The notes under the pieces are model-generated. The model saw only the letters and a list, made by a program, of their open reading frames with translations, ran no database searches and was not told the DNA's origin. From the NCBI GenBank assembly GCA_900546665.1, contig URDY01000004.1:62001-126000 (forward strand): DNA of 64,000 nucleotides, in the 5' to 3' direction. The DNA is from an uncultured Paraprevotella sp. (GTDB lineage Bacteria; Bacteroidota; Bacteroidia; Bacteroidales; Bacteroidaceae). This document shows, piece by piece, positions 25,137 to 33,862 of the stretch. The position numbers were made by a program, and so were the translations under genes. Numbering within the stretch: the stretch's first letter is position 1; each line of letters opens with the position of its first letter.

Positions 25137-26219
25137 TTATTTATTCAGTATATACATCAAACTAGTTATCAGCTTTTTACTTGCTGCAAGAGGATTTTTG
25201 AAATCAATCTGGTCAATGTCTGAAAGGTCGAGACGGATACTTTTAGCATACGGAGCCTCATCCAACATAAGAGGAACAATGGGTTTATTCATATTTACCG
25301 CATAACCTATCTCCCTGATAACATTGATGGAAGCATTGGAACGGGCTGAACTGACAAAAACAACAGCCTTTGAAACCTCAATCGCGTCAACAATCAATTC
25401 CTTATAGTTGAAACTGCTGAAGATTCCTTCTTTATCTATCCAATACTCTATACCATTTTTCTTCAGTATGTCACACAAGTATCCGATAACATCCTTGTCC
25501 TTTCGGGAATAACTGATGAACACCTGATGTTTCATCGTATCGCGGGTCGGAAGGATAATGTCCTTGTTTACCGGTACCATGTCCTTGTCCTCTTCTTCAC
25601 CGGCCAAACTTTTCTTATACTCCAGCAAAGCAGCCTTTGACGCGAGACTTTCAAAAAGTGTAATATAATCGGATTCAGAATAAAGATTGTATATGTCGTA
25701 CAAATACAGTTCCACGCTCAACTTTTTATTGGTATGGCCAAGATTACGCGCTATGGCTATGGACATTTGTTCTATTACTTTCCGTATGGGTATCCGTGCA
25801 GATCCGGCACCAATGGCAGGAAAAGCAATAGACATGACATCCATTGCCTGCATAAGTTGAAAACATTTATCCACGGCATGTTGCAGAAGGTAGTTCAGGA
25901 CATCTTCTTCCGTCACTTGGCTAGCCAGAATTTGCATTCTGCGTTTTTTATCAATGGTAATACAATGATACACATACTTCTGATATTTCAATGTACCGGC
26001 TGTGGTCACAACGACATCACCAAGAGATGCGGGACACAGTTTCCGTGCATCCTTGATAATTGTATCACCACCCGCTCTAAGAATAGCGTATGACACACCG
26101 CCTCCCATAGTGACATAACAGTCATCGGAACTTACGATAACGTCTGCATGAGATTCGAGAATATTTCCAAACTTCACGGTCAGCGTGGATTCATTAAATT
26201 TATATTGCCTTGATTCCAT
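25137..26219 (-). CDS. Macro domain-TIR domain fusion protein
   Basis: 360 aa. Residues about 10-180 are a macro domain (GNILESHADVIVSSDD, MGGGVSYAI, ASLGDVVVTTAGTL, FPAIGAG), the fold that binds ADP-ribose or removes it. Residues 230-355 are a TIR domain (HQVFISYSRKDKDV, YWIDKEGI, and SSARSNASINVIREIGYAV with the putative NADase Glu at 303). TIR domains make ADP-ribose-type signals from NAD, and macro domains sense or cleave them; in type II Thoeris these are separate proteins (TIR plus TM-macro). Here both are in one chain with no membrane segment. The start is chosen because the 85-codon upstream extension crosses the promoter. A defence or stress role is inference. Confidence 0.9.
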   Translation of the reverse strand: MESRQYKFNESTLTVKFGNILESHADVIVSSDDCYVTMGGGVSYAILRAGGDTIIKDARKLCPASLGDVVVTTAGTLKYQKYVYHCITIDKKRRMQILASQVTEEDVLNYLLQHAVDKCFQLMQAMDVMSIAFPAIGAGSARIPIRKVIEQMSIAIARNLGHTNKKLSVELYLYDIYNLYSESDYITLFESLASKAALLEYKKSLAGEEEDKDMVPVNKDIILPTRDTMKHQVFISYSRKDKDVIGYLCDILKKNGIEYWIDKEGIFSSFNYKELIVDAIEVSKAVVFVSSARSNASINVIREIGYAVNMNKPIVPLMLDEAPYAKSIRLDLSDIDQIDFKNPLAASKKLITSLMYILNK

Positions 26220-26297
26220 ACTCCTTTTCCATTTTTCTTGACTTCCGCAATCTGTCAGCAAAGCATCATCACTGTGCTGTCGACAGACCTGTGTTGA

Positions 26298-26305
26298 CAA
26301 AGTTA
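26298..26305 (-). promoter_or_regulatory. -7 box (TAACTTTG) of the macro-TIR gene
   Basis: TAACTTTG on the minus strand, 79 bases upstream of the macro-TIR start. The 26220-26607 gap holds no gene; ATGACACCG and CGGTGCCAT at 26438-26496 are complementary across a 40-base loop and might end the upstream two-gene unit. Confidence 0.55.
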
Positions 26306-26607
26306 ATATTTTTTTCTTAAAATTCCAATGGTATAAAGTATGCTTTGAATTCCAAAAGCACAGAAACCGGTCTTGATGATTTCTCGAGTTCAAACCGAAC
26401 GGAACAGCCGAGGGAACCATACATCTAATTAAGAATAAAAATGACACCGATGAGTTGGAAACAGAGAAACACAAAACTCATAAAAACCGGTGCCATTTTC
26501 TTTTCTGAAAAAGAAACAAAAAAACCGGAAACATATTGAAACATAAATATCCATTCCATGCTTCAATATACTCCAGATCCAATAGAAATTTGCCTAAAGT
26601 CGTAAGA

Positions 26608-27009
26608 TTATTTCAAAATCATAGAAACTTCTATACCATCTTCATTAATGCAGATATCATTCAGTTGAAGACAGGTCATTACTTTATCTATTTCATTAAT
26701 TCGTTCAAGAAACAGATTAATACGTTTGTCTTCTGTATTTATTTCAATTCCTTCAGGCATTTTTCCTTCAAGATGACAGACCAAACCGGCAATAATCAAT
26801 CCTACAGCCTTGCTGCAATCGTATGACATGCATACCACATCCTTCCGCACCGCTTCAATCTTCGCTACAAGCTTTATAGCCGGAATGAACCGGCCCGGAG
26901 CGTAAGATACTTCAAGTGTCTTACCATCAACCTTCTTCAACTGAGGACAAATCCCATAGTGTCCTTTCACATAACCTGAAATCTCTTCAAAATTCAATCC
27001 TACTTTCAT
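26608..27009 (-). CDS. Hypothetical protein, 133 aa, partner of the FtsZ-like gene
   Basis: Not recognised. Soluble, alpha/beta composition, no signal peptide. Features visible: YAPGRFIPAIKLVAKIEA, SYDCSKAVGLIIAGLV and a C-terminal run ending INEDGIEVSMILK. Starts 18 bases after the FtsZ-C-terminal-domain-like gene on the same strand, so they are almost certainly co-transcribed, and their similar length and style suggest a joint function. Confidence 0.7.
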   Translation of the reverse strand: MKVGLNFEEISGYVKGHYGICPQLKKVDGKTLEVSYAPGRFIPAIKLVAKIEAVRKDVVCMSYDCSKAVGLIIAGLVCHLEGKMPEGIEINTEDKRINLFLERINEIDKVMTCLQLNDICINEDGIEVSMILK

Positions 27010-27027
27010 CTTCTTATTATTTTTTTA

Positions 27028-27432
27028 TTATTGTTTTTCAAATGCAAAAACGGAAACACACCGTTTATTCTCAATCTCATTAGAGGACTGTATGCCCCAC
27101 AGCATGTCAATTTCTCTCTCCTTCAAACCAGAGAAGCTATCACATAAACTTTCCATTTCCCCCATCAACATTTCATCATCAGGTTTGAATGATATGGCAA
27201 CTATCACGCTTCCCAAATCATTTCCCATATAGTCCAGGACCACTCCAATCGCCTTTTGCGCCAGTTCACCGACAGTCGACGGTTCATCAACCTTTACGGC
27301 TACTGCTACCTTCATATTTCGAGCTCTGGATTCAAAGTCATTCCAGTCCAGATTGATAATTCCATCTCTTGAAGCCACATCAAAAATATAAGTCTTCGTT
27401 ATTTCCCATTCTTTAGTGATTGTCTGTACCAT
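27028..27432 (-). CDS. Stand-alone FtsZ C-terminal-domain-like protein
   Basis: 134 aa. The whole chain lines up with the FtsZ C-terminal domain: DGIINLDWNDFESRARNM matches the FtsZ stretch P-G-[LI]-I-N-V-D-F-A-D-V-R-x-V-M, MGNDLGSVIVAISFKPDDEM matches the strand followed by the D-L-x-L-x-E region, and IDMLWGIQSSNEIENKRCVSVF matches A-x-I-x-x-G-x-x-x-D-x-x-x-x-x-[IV]-x-V-T-V. There is no GTPase domain. A protein made only of the side that contacts the next subunit could interfere with FtsZ or a phage tubulin. The match is by eye; function is inference. Confidence 0.7.
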   Translation of the reverse strand: MVQTITKEWEITKTYIFDVASRDGIINLDWNDFESRARNMKVAVAVKVDEPSTVGELAQKAIGVVLDYMGNDLGSVIVAISFKPDDEMLMGEMESLCDSFSGLKEREIDMLWGIQSSNEIENKRCVSVFAFEKQ

Positions 27433-27787
27433 AATACTAATATTTCGTTATTCAATAGTTTTCATTACTGGTCATTCAGTTATTAATAACAGAAGTCATA
27501 TCATCCGCTTTTCTATCATAAAGAAAATAAAAATCGGCATAAAAACCGGTATTGACTGTACAAGTTTTCTGAATCCCAACAGATTTATCGTCATTCTGAA
27601 AAACTGGCATAGTCCGAAACAGACAGGAATTCACAGATAAAATACCAAAAAAACGGGCCTGTTTCTATGACAAACAGTAAAAATCTAGGTTTCTGACAGT
27701 TATTTTCATGAAATATAGTCTTTTCAATCAGAAGCCAATATTATATTTGCATTCTGGACTACATTTCTATACTTGACACTTAAAGCT
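27433..27787. promoter_or_regulatory. Divergent gap with -7 box (TATATTTG) at 27742-27749
   Basis: On the plus strand TATATTTG at 27742-27749 should start the beta-helix gene 38 bases on. No clear -7 box was seen on the minus strand for the FtsZ-like gene. AT-rich; nothing else recognised. Confidence 0.5.
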
Positions 27788-28372
27788 ATGCGGAAAAACA
27801 GACTTTTCAATATAATCATATTTCTATTTGCCGCATCTGCCTGTAAAGCCGGAAGCTTTTACGTATCTCCATCCGGAAACGGCAACGGAACATTGTCGGC
27901 ACCGTTCAAAACCATACAACAGGCAGCTGACATAGCAAAAGCCGGTGATACCATCTTCATTGCCGGAGGATGCTATTCTGAAATGAACATCTGTTTCAAG
28001 CATTCCGGCAATGAGACCGACGGCTATATTGTATGCTGCGCCCAACCCGGCAGCGGTAAAGTGGTCCTTAGCCAAACTGACAATACCGACGCAGACAACA
28101 ATGTGGCTTTTATGGATATCAGCAATAAAAGCCATATCTGGATAGAAGGAATTGAATTTTCCAACGTCACCTGTCTGAAGGCATGCATCACGATGACAAA
28201 TGCATCACAGTGCGTCATTACCGGCAACAGGTTTATTCATTTGGGAGACCATATTGAATATTTCAATCTATCCGGCCAAAGACTACATCGTATTTCCGGC
28301 CTGGGATTGGTCATTAAGAAAATCTATTATCACAACAATTCCGTCAAAACAACCAAAACAATCATAAGATGA
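27788..28372 (+). pseudogene. Internally deleted secreted beta-helix (pectate-lyase-like) gene
   Basis: 194 aa. Signal peptide MRKNRLFNIIIFLFAASACKA, then the typical start of a right-handed beta-helix polysaccharide lyase (SFYVSPSGNGNGT, PFKTIQQAADIAKAGDTIFIAGG) and a few coils. After about 155 residues it jumps to YFNLSGQRLHRISGLGLVIKK, the kind of C-terminal tail normally found hundreds of residues later in Bacteroidetes secreted proteins. Family members are usually 400-700 aa. Likely non-functional as a lyase, though the frame is open and overlaps the next gene by 4 bases. Confidence 0.65.
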
Positions 28373-29685
28373 AAAAGAAACTTCTTGCCTTATTATTTCT
28401 AGTACCTGGTCTTTATGGATTCTCACAGACCAGAATGATAGCCATGTCCGACATCGGAGGATCTGATCCGGATGATACCCAATCACTGGTACACCTGCTT
28501 GTCTCGCTGGATCAGGTAGAACTGGAAGGGTTTATTTCCCAACATGCCTGGGTGCCATACGGTAAAGGAGCAATGAGCCTGATTCACAAAATCATTGACG
28601 GCTATGAAACTGTTCTTCCCAACCTTCTGGTCCATCACAAGAACTTTCCCTCTGCCGAATATCTCAGATCAGTCGTCAAACAAGGACAGACGGAAGCAGC
28701 CATGCACGGAGTGGGTGAAGGAAAAGACAGTGAAGGCTCAGAATGGATTATCGCTACAGTAGACAAAAAGGACCCGCGTCCCGTATGGATCACAGCGTGG
28801 TCTGGACTGAACACGCTGGCACAGGCTCTCTGGAAAGTCAGCCAAACCAGGACAAAGGAACAGGTCGATGAGTTCGTCAGAAAAATCCGTGTTTATGACG
28901 TTTTGGGACAAGACGACGCAGGAGCGTGGATTACAAAGAATTATCCCGAACTTATCTATATCCGCAACAAACAGGTTTATGGCTGGCCGCCTTCAGACGA
29001 GTGGATCAAGACACATGTGCAGACAGTCGGTCCGTTGGGAGCGCTCTATCCCGACAGAATATGGGCAACTGAAGGCGACACCCCATCTTTCCTTTACTGT
29101 CTGAACAACGGACTCAATGTACCAGAGCATCCTGAATTTGGAGGATGGGGCGGACGATTTGACACGAAACGCGCCGAGGGCATAAGAGGTATGGATTGGG
29201 TAAAAAGAAACGGACTTGATGAAACCCAATATGATCCCTACTATATGATTCCGTCCGCACCGGAAGGCGGACAGGCCATCAGCAAATGGAAGGATGAAAT
29301 AATCAACGACTTTGCAGCCAGAATGCAATGGACCGTCTGCCCCGACTACCAAAAAGCCAACCATCACCCCATAGCAGCCATTGGCAGAAACCGTGGTAAA
29401 GACATTATCGAAATGAATGTCAAAGCCGGTAAGACGATGAACCTAAATGCTAAAAAGTCGTATGATCCGGATAAAGACGAACTGAAATTCTCATGGGAAA
29501 TCTACAAGGAGCCATCCACATATAAAAAAGATATCAAACTGGAGGTTTCGCAAAACGGACTTTGCCGTTTTCTTGTCCCCGAGGATGCAGCCAACCATAC
29601 CATACATATTATCCTGAAAGTAAAGGATAATGGCAAGCCATCCCTCACATCTTACAGAAGGGTTATTCTGCATGTCGCGCCATAA
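28369..29685 (+). CDS. Secreted DUF1593 protein (nucleoside-hydrolase-like)
   Basis: 438 aa. Signal peptide MKKKLLALLFLVPGLYGFSQ. The front resembles the nucleoside-hydrolase fold: MSDIGGSDPDDTQSLVHLL with the Asp cluster that binds calcium in that family, and WITAWSGLNTLAQAL. The back third (KAGKTMNLNAKKSYDPDKDELKFSWEIY) is an Ig-like domain. DUF1593 proteins are found in polysaccharide-use gene sets; the reaction is not established but hydrolysis of a glycosidic bond is likely. Start overlaps the beta-helix stop (ATGA). Confidence 0.88.
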   Translation: MKKKLLALLFLVPGLYGFSQTRMIAMSDIGGSDPDDTQSLVHLLVSLDQVELEGFISQHAWVPYGKGAMSLIHKIIDGYETVLPNLLVHHKNFPSAEYLRSVVKQGQTEAAMHGVGEGKDSEGSEWIIATVDKKDPRPVWITAWSGLNTLAQALWKVSQTRTKEQVDEFVRKIRVYDVLGQDDAGAWITKNYPELIYIRNKQVYGWPPSDEWIKTHVQTVGPLGALYPDRIWATEGDTPSFLYCLNNGLNVPEHPEFGGWGGRFDTKRAEGIRGMDWVKRNGLDETQYDPYYMIPSAPEGGQAISKWKDEIINDFAARMQWTVCPDYQKANHHPIAAIGRNRGKDIIEMNVKAGKTMNLNAKKSYDPDKDELKFSWEIYKEPSTYKKDIKLEVSQNGLCRFLVPEDAANHTIHIILKVKDNGKPSLTSYRRVILHVAP

Positions 29686-29817
29686 CCAAAGTATCTGATA
29701 TCCGGATTATTATAAAGAAAAGACCAATCAACAGAGGTATCCATCTATATCATTAAAAACAAATTAGAACAGAGATTGGGCTTCTTGATATCAATTGAAA
29801 TTTAATTTACAAAAATA

Positions 29818-29860
29818 TCCGGATGTTGTTTAATCAACATCCGGACTATGCTTTTTTTCA
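29818..29860. terminator. Bidirectional terminator between convergent genes
   Basis: CCGGATGTTG, loop TTTAAT, CAACATCCGG, then CTATGC and seven T. It lies between the DUF1593 gene and the RING/TerD-like gene, which converge here. Confidence 0.75.
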
Positions 29861-29924
29861 GAATAACATGTATTTATCAACCAGAAATCAAGATAGCACT
29901 TTTTTCTACACCACAACCGCGACA

Positions 29925-32183
29925 TCAGTCCAATAATGCTGTGACATTGGAAGGATTCATAGCCCATCTGCTGGTATAGGATTCATCAGCCTTATCAGGA
30001 GAATCGACCAGCTCATAACCTTGCGCACGAGCCTTTGATTCAAGCAACTGGCCAACAGTATATTTCTGTCGCAATTGTTTAAGATAATCAATAATTGCCG
30101 ATACGCTACACAAACAGCCGACCTGATTCTGATTGGACACTTCCAACCACGTAATCTCACGGGTCGCAACTTCCAGAATTCCAAAAGTAAGTCCTCTCGA
30201 AAGATTATTCTGCGATATACGCACCATGTGCTGTACACAGGACGGATCATACGCCACTCCTGATTCTTCCGAAATCTCCATCCGATATTCCGAAGACATC
30301 CAGCCAACCAGAAGATTGGGAACTAACTTTACATTTGAATAGGCATTACACATCAACACAACGTATTTAGCCCCGGCATTGTAAAGTTCAGGAATATCCA
30401 ATTCTATATATTCCGCTGTACCGATTTGATCAGGTATATACTGGATATCACCAGAATGACAGGCTCCTACTGTAGACAAAGCATAATACGCACATTCATC
30501 CCTTTTATCATCGTAAAGAATACTGCAACTCAAATCCATGTCAAGATGTTGCGCAGGCAAACCTACTCCCCATTGCATAAATACGCGAACCTTATCGCCT
30601 TCTACATGAAAACGCATTCCCTGCAGAGCACACGAAGCATCCTGTATGACTGTTGAACGATCACCAACTGCCACCGGGATATCAAACAGCCCGGGGTCGA
30701 TGAACATCTTATGGTGATCCGTTTTCTTTTTTGTAAAAAAGTCAAATACAACATCTTCCAACAGCTTATTGACAGCAACCACCATTTCTGTACATTCTTC
30801 CTTAGAATAGAAACGAAGCATATTATTGGGTTGAATCAGTACTTTTCCTCCTGTAACAGGACTTGCATACCGCGCCACATCTACATCAAAATATGACTCG
30901 GCTACCTTGACCAATGAAAGGATAAGCCGTAACGGAATGGCACCAGCAACCTGACGGAAAGCCTCCAAAGTAGGTTCATAACCGAATCTGAGCATGGTCG
31001 AGAACAAATATCTGGCAAACTGCCCTGGCCGTTCAGACAACACGGCAAAAGCAGTATCCTGATCCATCAGGTCAATGGCATCGTTCAGCCGGGCTTCCCA
31101 GGTAATGTACCTTTCATTGTAAAAAACATCCATTAACCGGGACAATTTCTCATAACCAGGCTTTTTTGCATATTCAGCCAGACGTAAAGCACGAATGAAT
31201 CTCACCCACATGCCACGGTGAGGATGCATGTTCTCAGCCATTTGAACCGGATCCATAGGCAGGGCATTCAGCCATCCGGCAATCCTACGACACTCATTAC
31301 GATGGTATTTGAGTCTCAGTGATTTTCTGGAAAGCTGATCTTTTGCATCTGCATGACGATCTAAAATATTATTATTCCATTTTCCATAAACTGATACCAA
31401 TGTTTTAGGCCTGATAATGATGGTTTTACCTGTATGCTGATACCATAAAAAACGAAGTATGTCACGGGGCGTTTTTAGAAAAGCAGCCGCTTCATCCTCA
31501 CGCCCTTGACTGAGTAATGCTGATACAACAACCATACAGCTTTCTTTTACCTTGATATCTACTCCCTCAGGGATTTCCATACAGCCAATCAACAGCTTCA
31601 AGGAATCAAGTTCTGTCGCATCAAGAGGAACCGGGGATTCCAACAACTTACGGAACACATCTTCCATATCTTTCCGGGTAAAAAGATCCAGTTCCTTGAG
31701 TTTACTCCCATGCCCTTTATATATCAGTTCACTGTATACGAACGGAGTACCGCATAGCGGACAACCGTTATAACGTTCTATATGGAATGTACCATCAGGT
31801 ATAATATGCCCGCAAGGAAGCGTGGTTCCACCTTCTGTCTGATTAAACATCGTAAAGAAATACGCCACAGCACGATCCAAAAGGGTTTCATTGGTAGGTA
31901 CATTCCAGCCCTTCACCAGCGGAGTCCAATTACGATGTTCTCCCATCGTATTTAAAACGGTCTCTGTTATTGACCTTAAAACAGAATCCGGCTGTAAAGC
32001 CAAGGCGTGCAACAGTTCCTCACTGAGCGTATAACCACACTCAGCCAAATTCTTCATCATAAAAATAAGAGAAACGAAAGGTTTGTAAAGCCGTACATCC
32101 TGATTATGCTTGTCGACATCCAGATAGATTCCTCCGTAACGTAGGGCTACCTTGTTCATTGCTTCATTGATTTCCTTTTCCAT
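29925..32183 (-). CDS. RING-finger/TerD-like protein (MXAN_6230/SCO0854-like), 752 aa
   Basis: Large cytosolic protein with no signal peptide. Near the N-terminus LPCGHIIPDGTFHIERYNGCPLCG (split here: Cys124, His126, then Cys141 and Cys144) is a RING-like zinc-binding site. The middle is helical. At about 510-640 it resembles a TerD domain: HLDMDLSCSIL with the Asp pair 548/550, then ACHSGDIQYIPDQIGTAEYI with His-Ser-Gly-Asp at 576-579 and a closing VVLMCNAYS strand. This fits the RING-domain family known from Myxococcus and Streptomyces. TerD proteins bind calcium in tellurite/stress and phage-related systems. Divergent from a PP2C gene, typical company for Ter systems. Confidence 0.75.
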   Translation of the reverse strand: MEKEINEAMNKVALRYGGIYLDVDKHNQDVRLYKPFVSLIFMMKNLAECGYTLSEELLHALALQPDSVLRSITETVLNTMGEHRNWTPLVKGWNVPTNETLLDRAVAYFFTMFNQTEGGTTLPCGHIIPDGTFHIERYNGCPLCGTPFVYSELIYKGHGSKLKELDLFTRKDMEDVFRKLLESPVPLDATELDSLKLLIGCMEIPEGVDIKVKESCMVVVSALLSQGREDEAAAFLKTPRDILRFLWYQHTGKTIIIRPKTLVSVYGKWNNNILDRHADAKDQLSRKSLRLKYHRNECRRIAGWLNALPMDPVQMAENMHPHRGMWVRFIRALRLAEYAKKPGYEKLSRLMDVFYNERYITWEARLNDAIDLMDQDTAFAVLSERPGQFARYLFSTMLRFGYEPTLEAFRQVAGAIPLRLILSLVKVAESYFDVDVARYASPVTGGKVLIQPNNMLRFYSKEECTEMVVAVNKLLEDVVFDFFTKKKTDHHKMFIDPGLFDIPVAVGDRSTVIQDASCALQGMRFHVEGDKVRVFMQWGVGLPAQHLDMDLSCSILYDDKRDECAYYALSTVGACHSGDIQYIPDQIGTAEYIELDIPELYNAGAKYVVLMCNAYSNVKLVPNLLVGWMSSEYRMEISEESGVAYDPSCVQHMVRISQNNLSRGLTFGILEVATREITWLEVSNQNQVGCLCSVSAIIDYLKQLRQKYTVGQLLESKARAQGYELVDSPDKADESYTSRWAMNPSNVTALLD

Positions 32184-32274
32184 ATTCTTCGTGACTGGCT
32201 ATTATGATTAAAACCTATTAAACGGTAAAGACAAACTGTCAACGCCAACCGGTCTTAATCTTTGTTTGATATAA

Positions 32275-32338
32275 ACAGGAAATTGCGGTACTGGCCCATG
32301 AAGTAGGATAAACAAGAAGTAAGTACCGCTTGTCCTGT
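32275..32338. repeat. Long interrupted hairpin upstream of the RING/TerD gene
   Basis: ACAGGA + GCGGTACT pairs with AGTACCGC + TCCTGT across a 29-base loop. Lies in the leader of the RING/TerD-like gene, 92 bases before its start; no T-run. Confidence 0.45.
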
Positions 32339-32820
32339 CTTAAATTTTATTCTCTTTTAAGTGAACATCCCTGTCTTTTCTTTTTTTAAATGCATTTATA
32401 GAATAGAAGGACAAGGATTCACGAATCTATCACTGATAAGCAATTTATTTAATATAATGATCAATGCTTTCTGTTTGTCGACTGCATTTCCGAACAAAAC
32501 ATCTGCAGGAATTAACCGGACAACTACATTATCATTAATTGACAGCCACATCAAATGCAGACTTATAGTCCTTAATCACTATCACCTGCATATAACCGAC
32601 CGTAACTGGACTCAATATGACTCTACATAAGATCCATTTAATTGTCAATAGACAAAATTATCATTTTACTTTTAAACAAACAAAAAAATCAGGCTTATTT
32701 TTACTTGTTATGCAAAAAAACTTTTTGATCTAAAGAAAAGACGAATACATTTTTATCATTTTACAAGACGTTCATCAATATAGCATTATTGGAAATAGCA
32801 ATATCAGGATCAGACTACTA

Positions 32821-32851
32821 TATATTCTTATTCGGAATAAGAATATATTTG
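32821..32851 (+). promoter_or_regulatory. 27-bp palindrome overlapping a -7 box
   Basis: TATATTCTTATTC, one base, GAATAAGAATATA: perfect 13-bp arms. The plus-strand -7 box TATATTTG (32844-32851) overlaps its right arm, so a repressor bound here would block the promoter. The box would start the PP2C-NADAR-ZapA transcript with a leader of about 235 bases. The remaining 32184-33093 gap is AT-rich; a smaller hairpin (ATTGAAA...GCC...GGC...TTTCAAT) lies at 32903-32930. Confidence 0.5.
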
Positions 32852-33093
32852 TTTTATTATTATTTCTCATTATTTTTTCATAACTTTACTTGCTCTCAGT
32901 ATTGAAAAGTCTGCCAAACGGCACTTTCAATATTTCACACATAACCACATAACCTTATTCTAAAAAAATACCGATCAAAATCACTTGCTGAGAATATTAT
33001 TTGCTACGCAATGATAGAAAAACACACTTAGTTTCCTCTCTTATATTTAAATATATATCACAGACAGGTATACACTCTTAATTTATCAAAACC

Positions 33094-33816
33094 ATGAACA
33101 TCAAATACGCAACAATCAGTAAAACCGGAAAACGGCAAAACAATGAAGATGCTTACAAAATAATAGAAATGCCGGAGAAATCGCGCTGGAGCGGTATCAT
33201 TTGCGACGGCATGGGTGGACATGCCATGGGAGAAGTGGCCAGCCAAACCGTCGTGGATACAATAAGCAACTTCTGGAACGCATCAGCCGACAGGCCTGAC
33301 GAGGAATCCAAAATAAAAGAAGCCTGCCTGAAAGCCTCAAAAGCCATTGACGAACGTTCAGACCTTCTCCGATCCTGCCAGATGGGCACCACTATGGTCA
33401 TGGCCAGCATTGAGAACAACAAAGTAACGATTGCCCACATTGGCGACAGCCGATGTTACGTGTTCAGAAAAGGATATTACGACTATGACGACATTACCAA
33501 TACGAACAAGGATCATGTGGTCTACCAAACCAAAGACCACGTCCGGCTCGACTTTGGATGGGAAGTTGTGGAAAAATGCTTCTTCTCCTACCATCCGGAA
33601 CAGGCTGAACCGGACATAGTCCAATTTGAGATCATGCCAGGTGACCGTATTCTGATTTGTTCTGACGGAGTATATAAGTGTATAGCCTCGGAAATTCTCA
33701 AGACTGTCACCATGGAGGAAGACAAAGAACCGGACGAGATTCTGGATGTCATCGACTGGCTATGCAACAGACAAGGAGATGACAACTATACGGCCATACT
33801 CGCTAAAATAGAATGA
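33094..33816 (+). CDS. PP2C-family serine/threonine phosphatase
   Basis: 240 aa, soluble, all PP2C motifs present: RQNNEDAY, CDGMGGHAMGE, MGTTMVMASI, AHIGDSRCYV, ICSDGVYKC and GDDNYTAIL with the metal-binding Asp residues. Removes phosphate from Ser/Thr with two Mn/Mg ions. No matching kinase gene is in the window. Divergent from the RING/TerD-like gene and followed, 46 bases on, by the NADAR fusion; PP2C phosphatases accompany Ter-type stress systems. Confidence 0.93.
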   Translation: MNIKYATISKTGKRQNNEDAYKIIEMPEKSRWSGIICDGMGGHAMGEVASQTVVDTISNFWNASADRPDEESKIKEACLKASKAIDERSDLLRSCQMGTTMVMASIENNKVTIAHIGDSRCYVFRKGYYDYDDITNTNKDHVVYQTKDHVRLDFGWEVVEKCFFSYHPEQAEPDIVQFEIMPGDRILICSDGVYKCIASEILKTVTMEEDKEPDEILDVIDWLCNRQGDDNYTAILAKIE

Positions 33817-33862
33817 TACACCTCATCATTTACAGAAAATAAAAAACAACCTCATTTCTTAT

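Noticed and set aside
26220..26474. N-terminal extension of the macro-TIR protein
   Set aside because: It spans the -7 box and has no similarity to macro proteins; MESRQYKF aligns better as the start.
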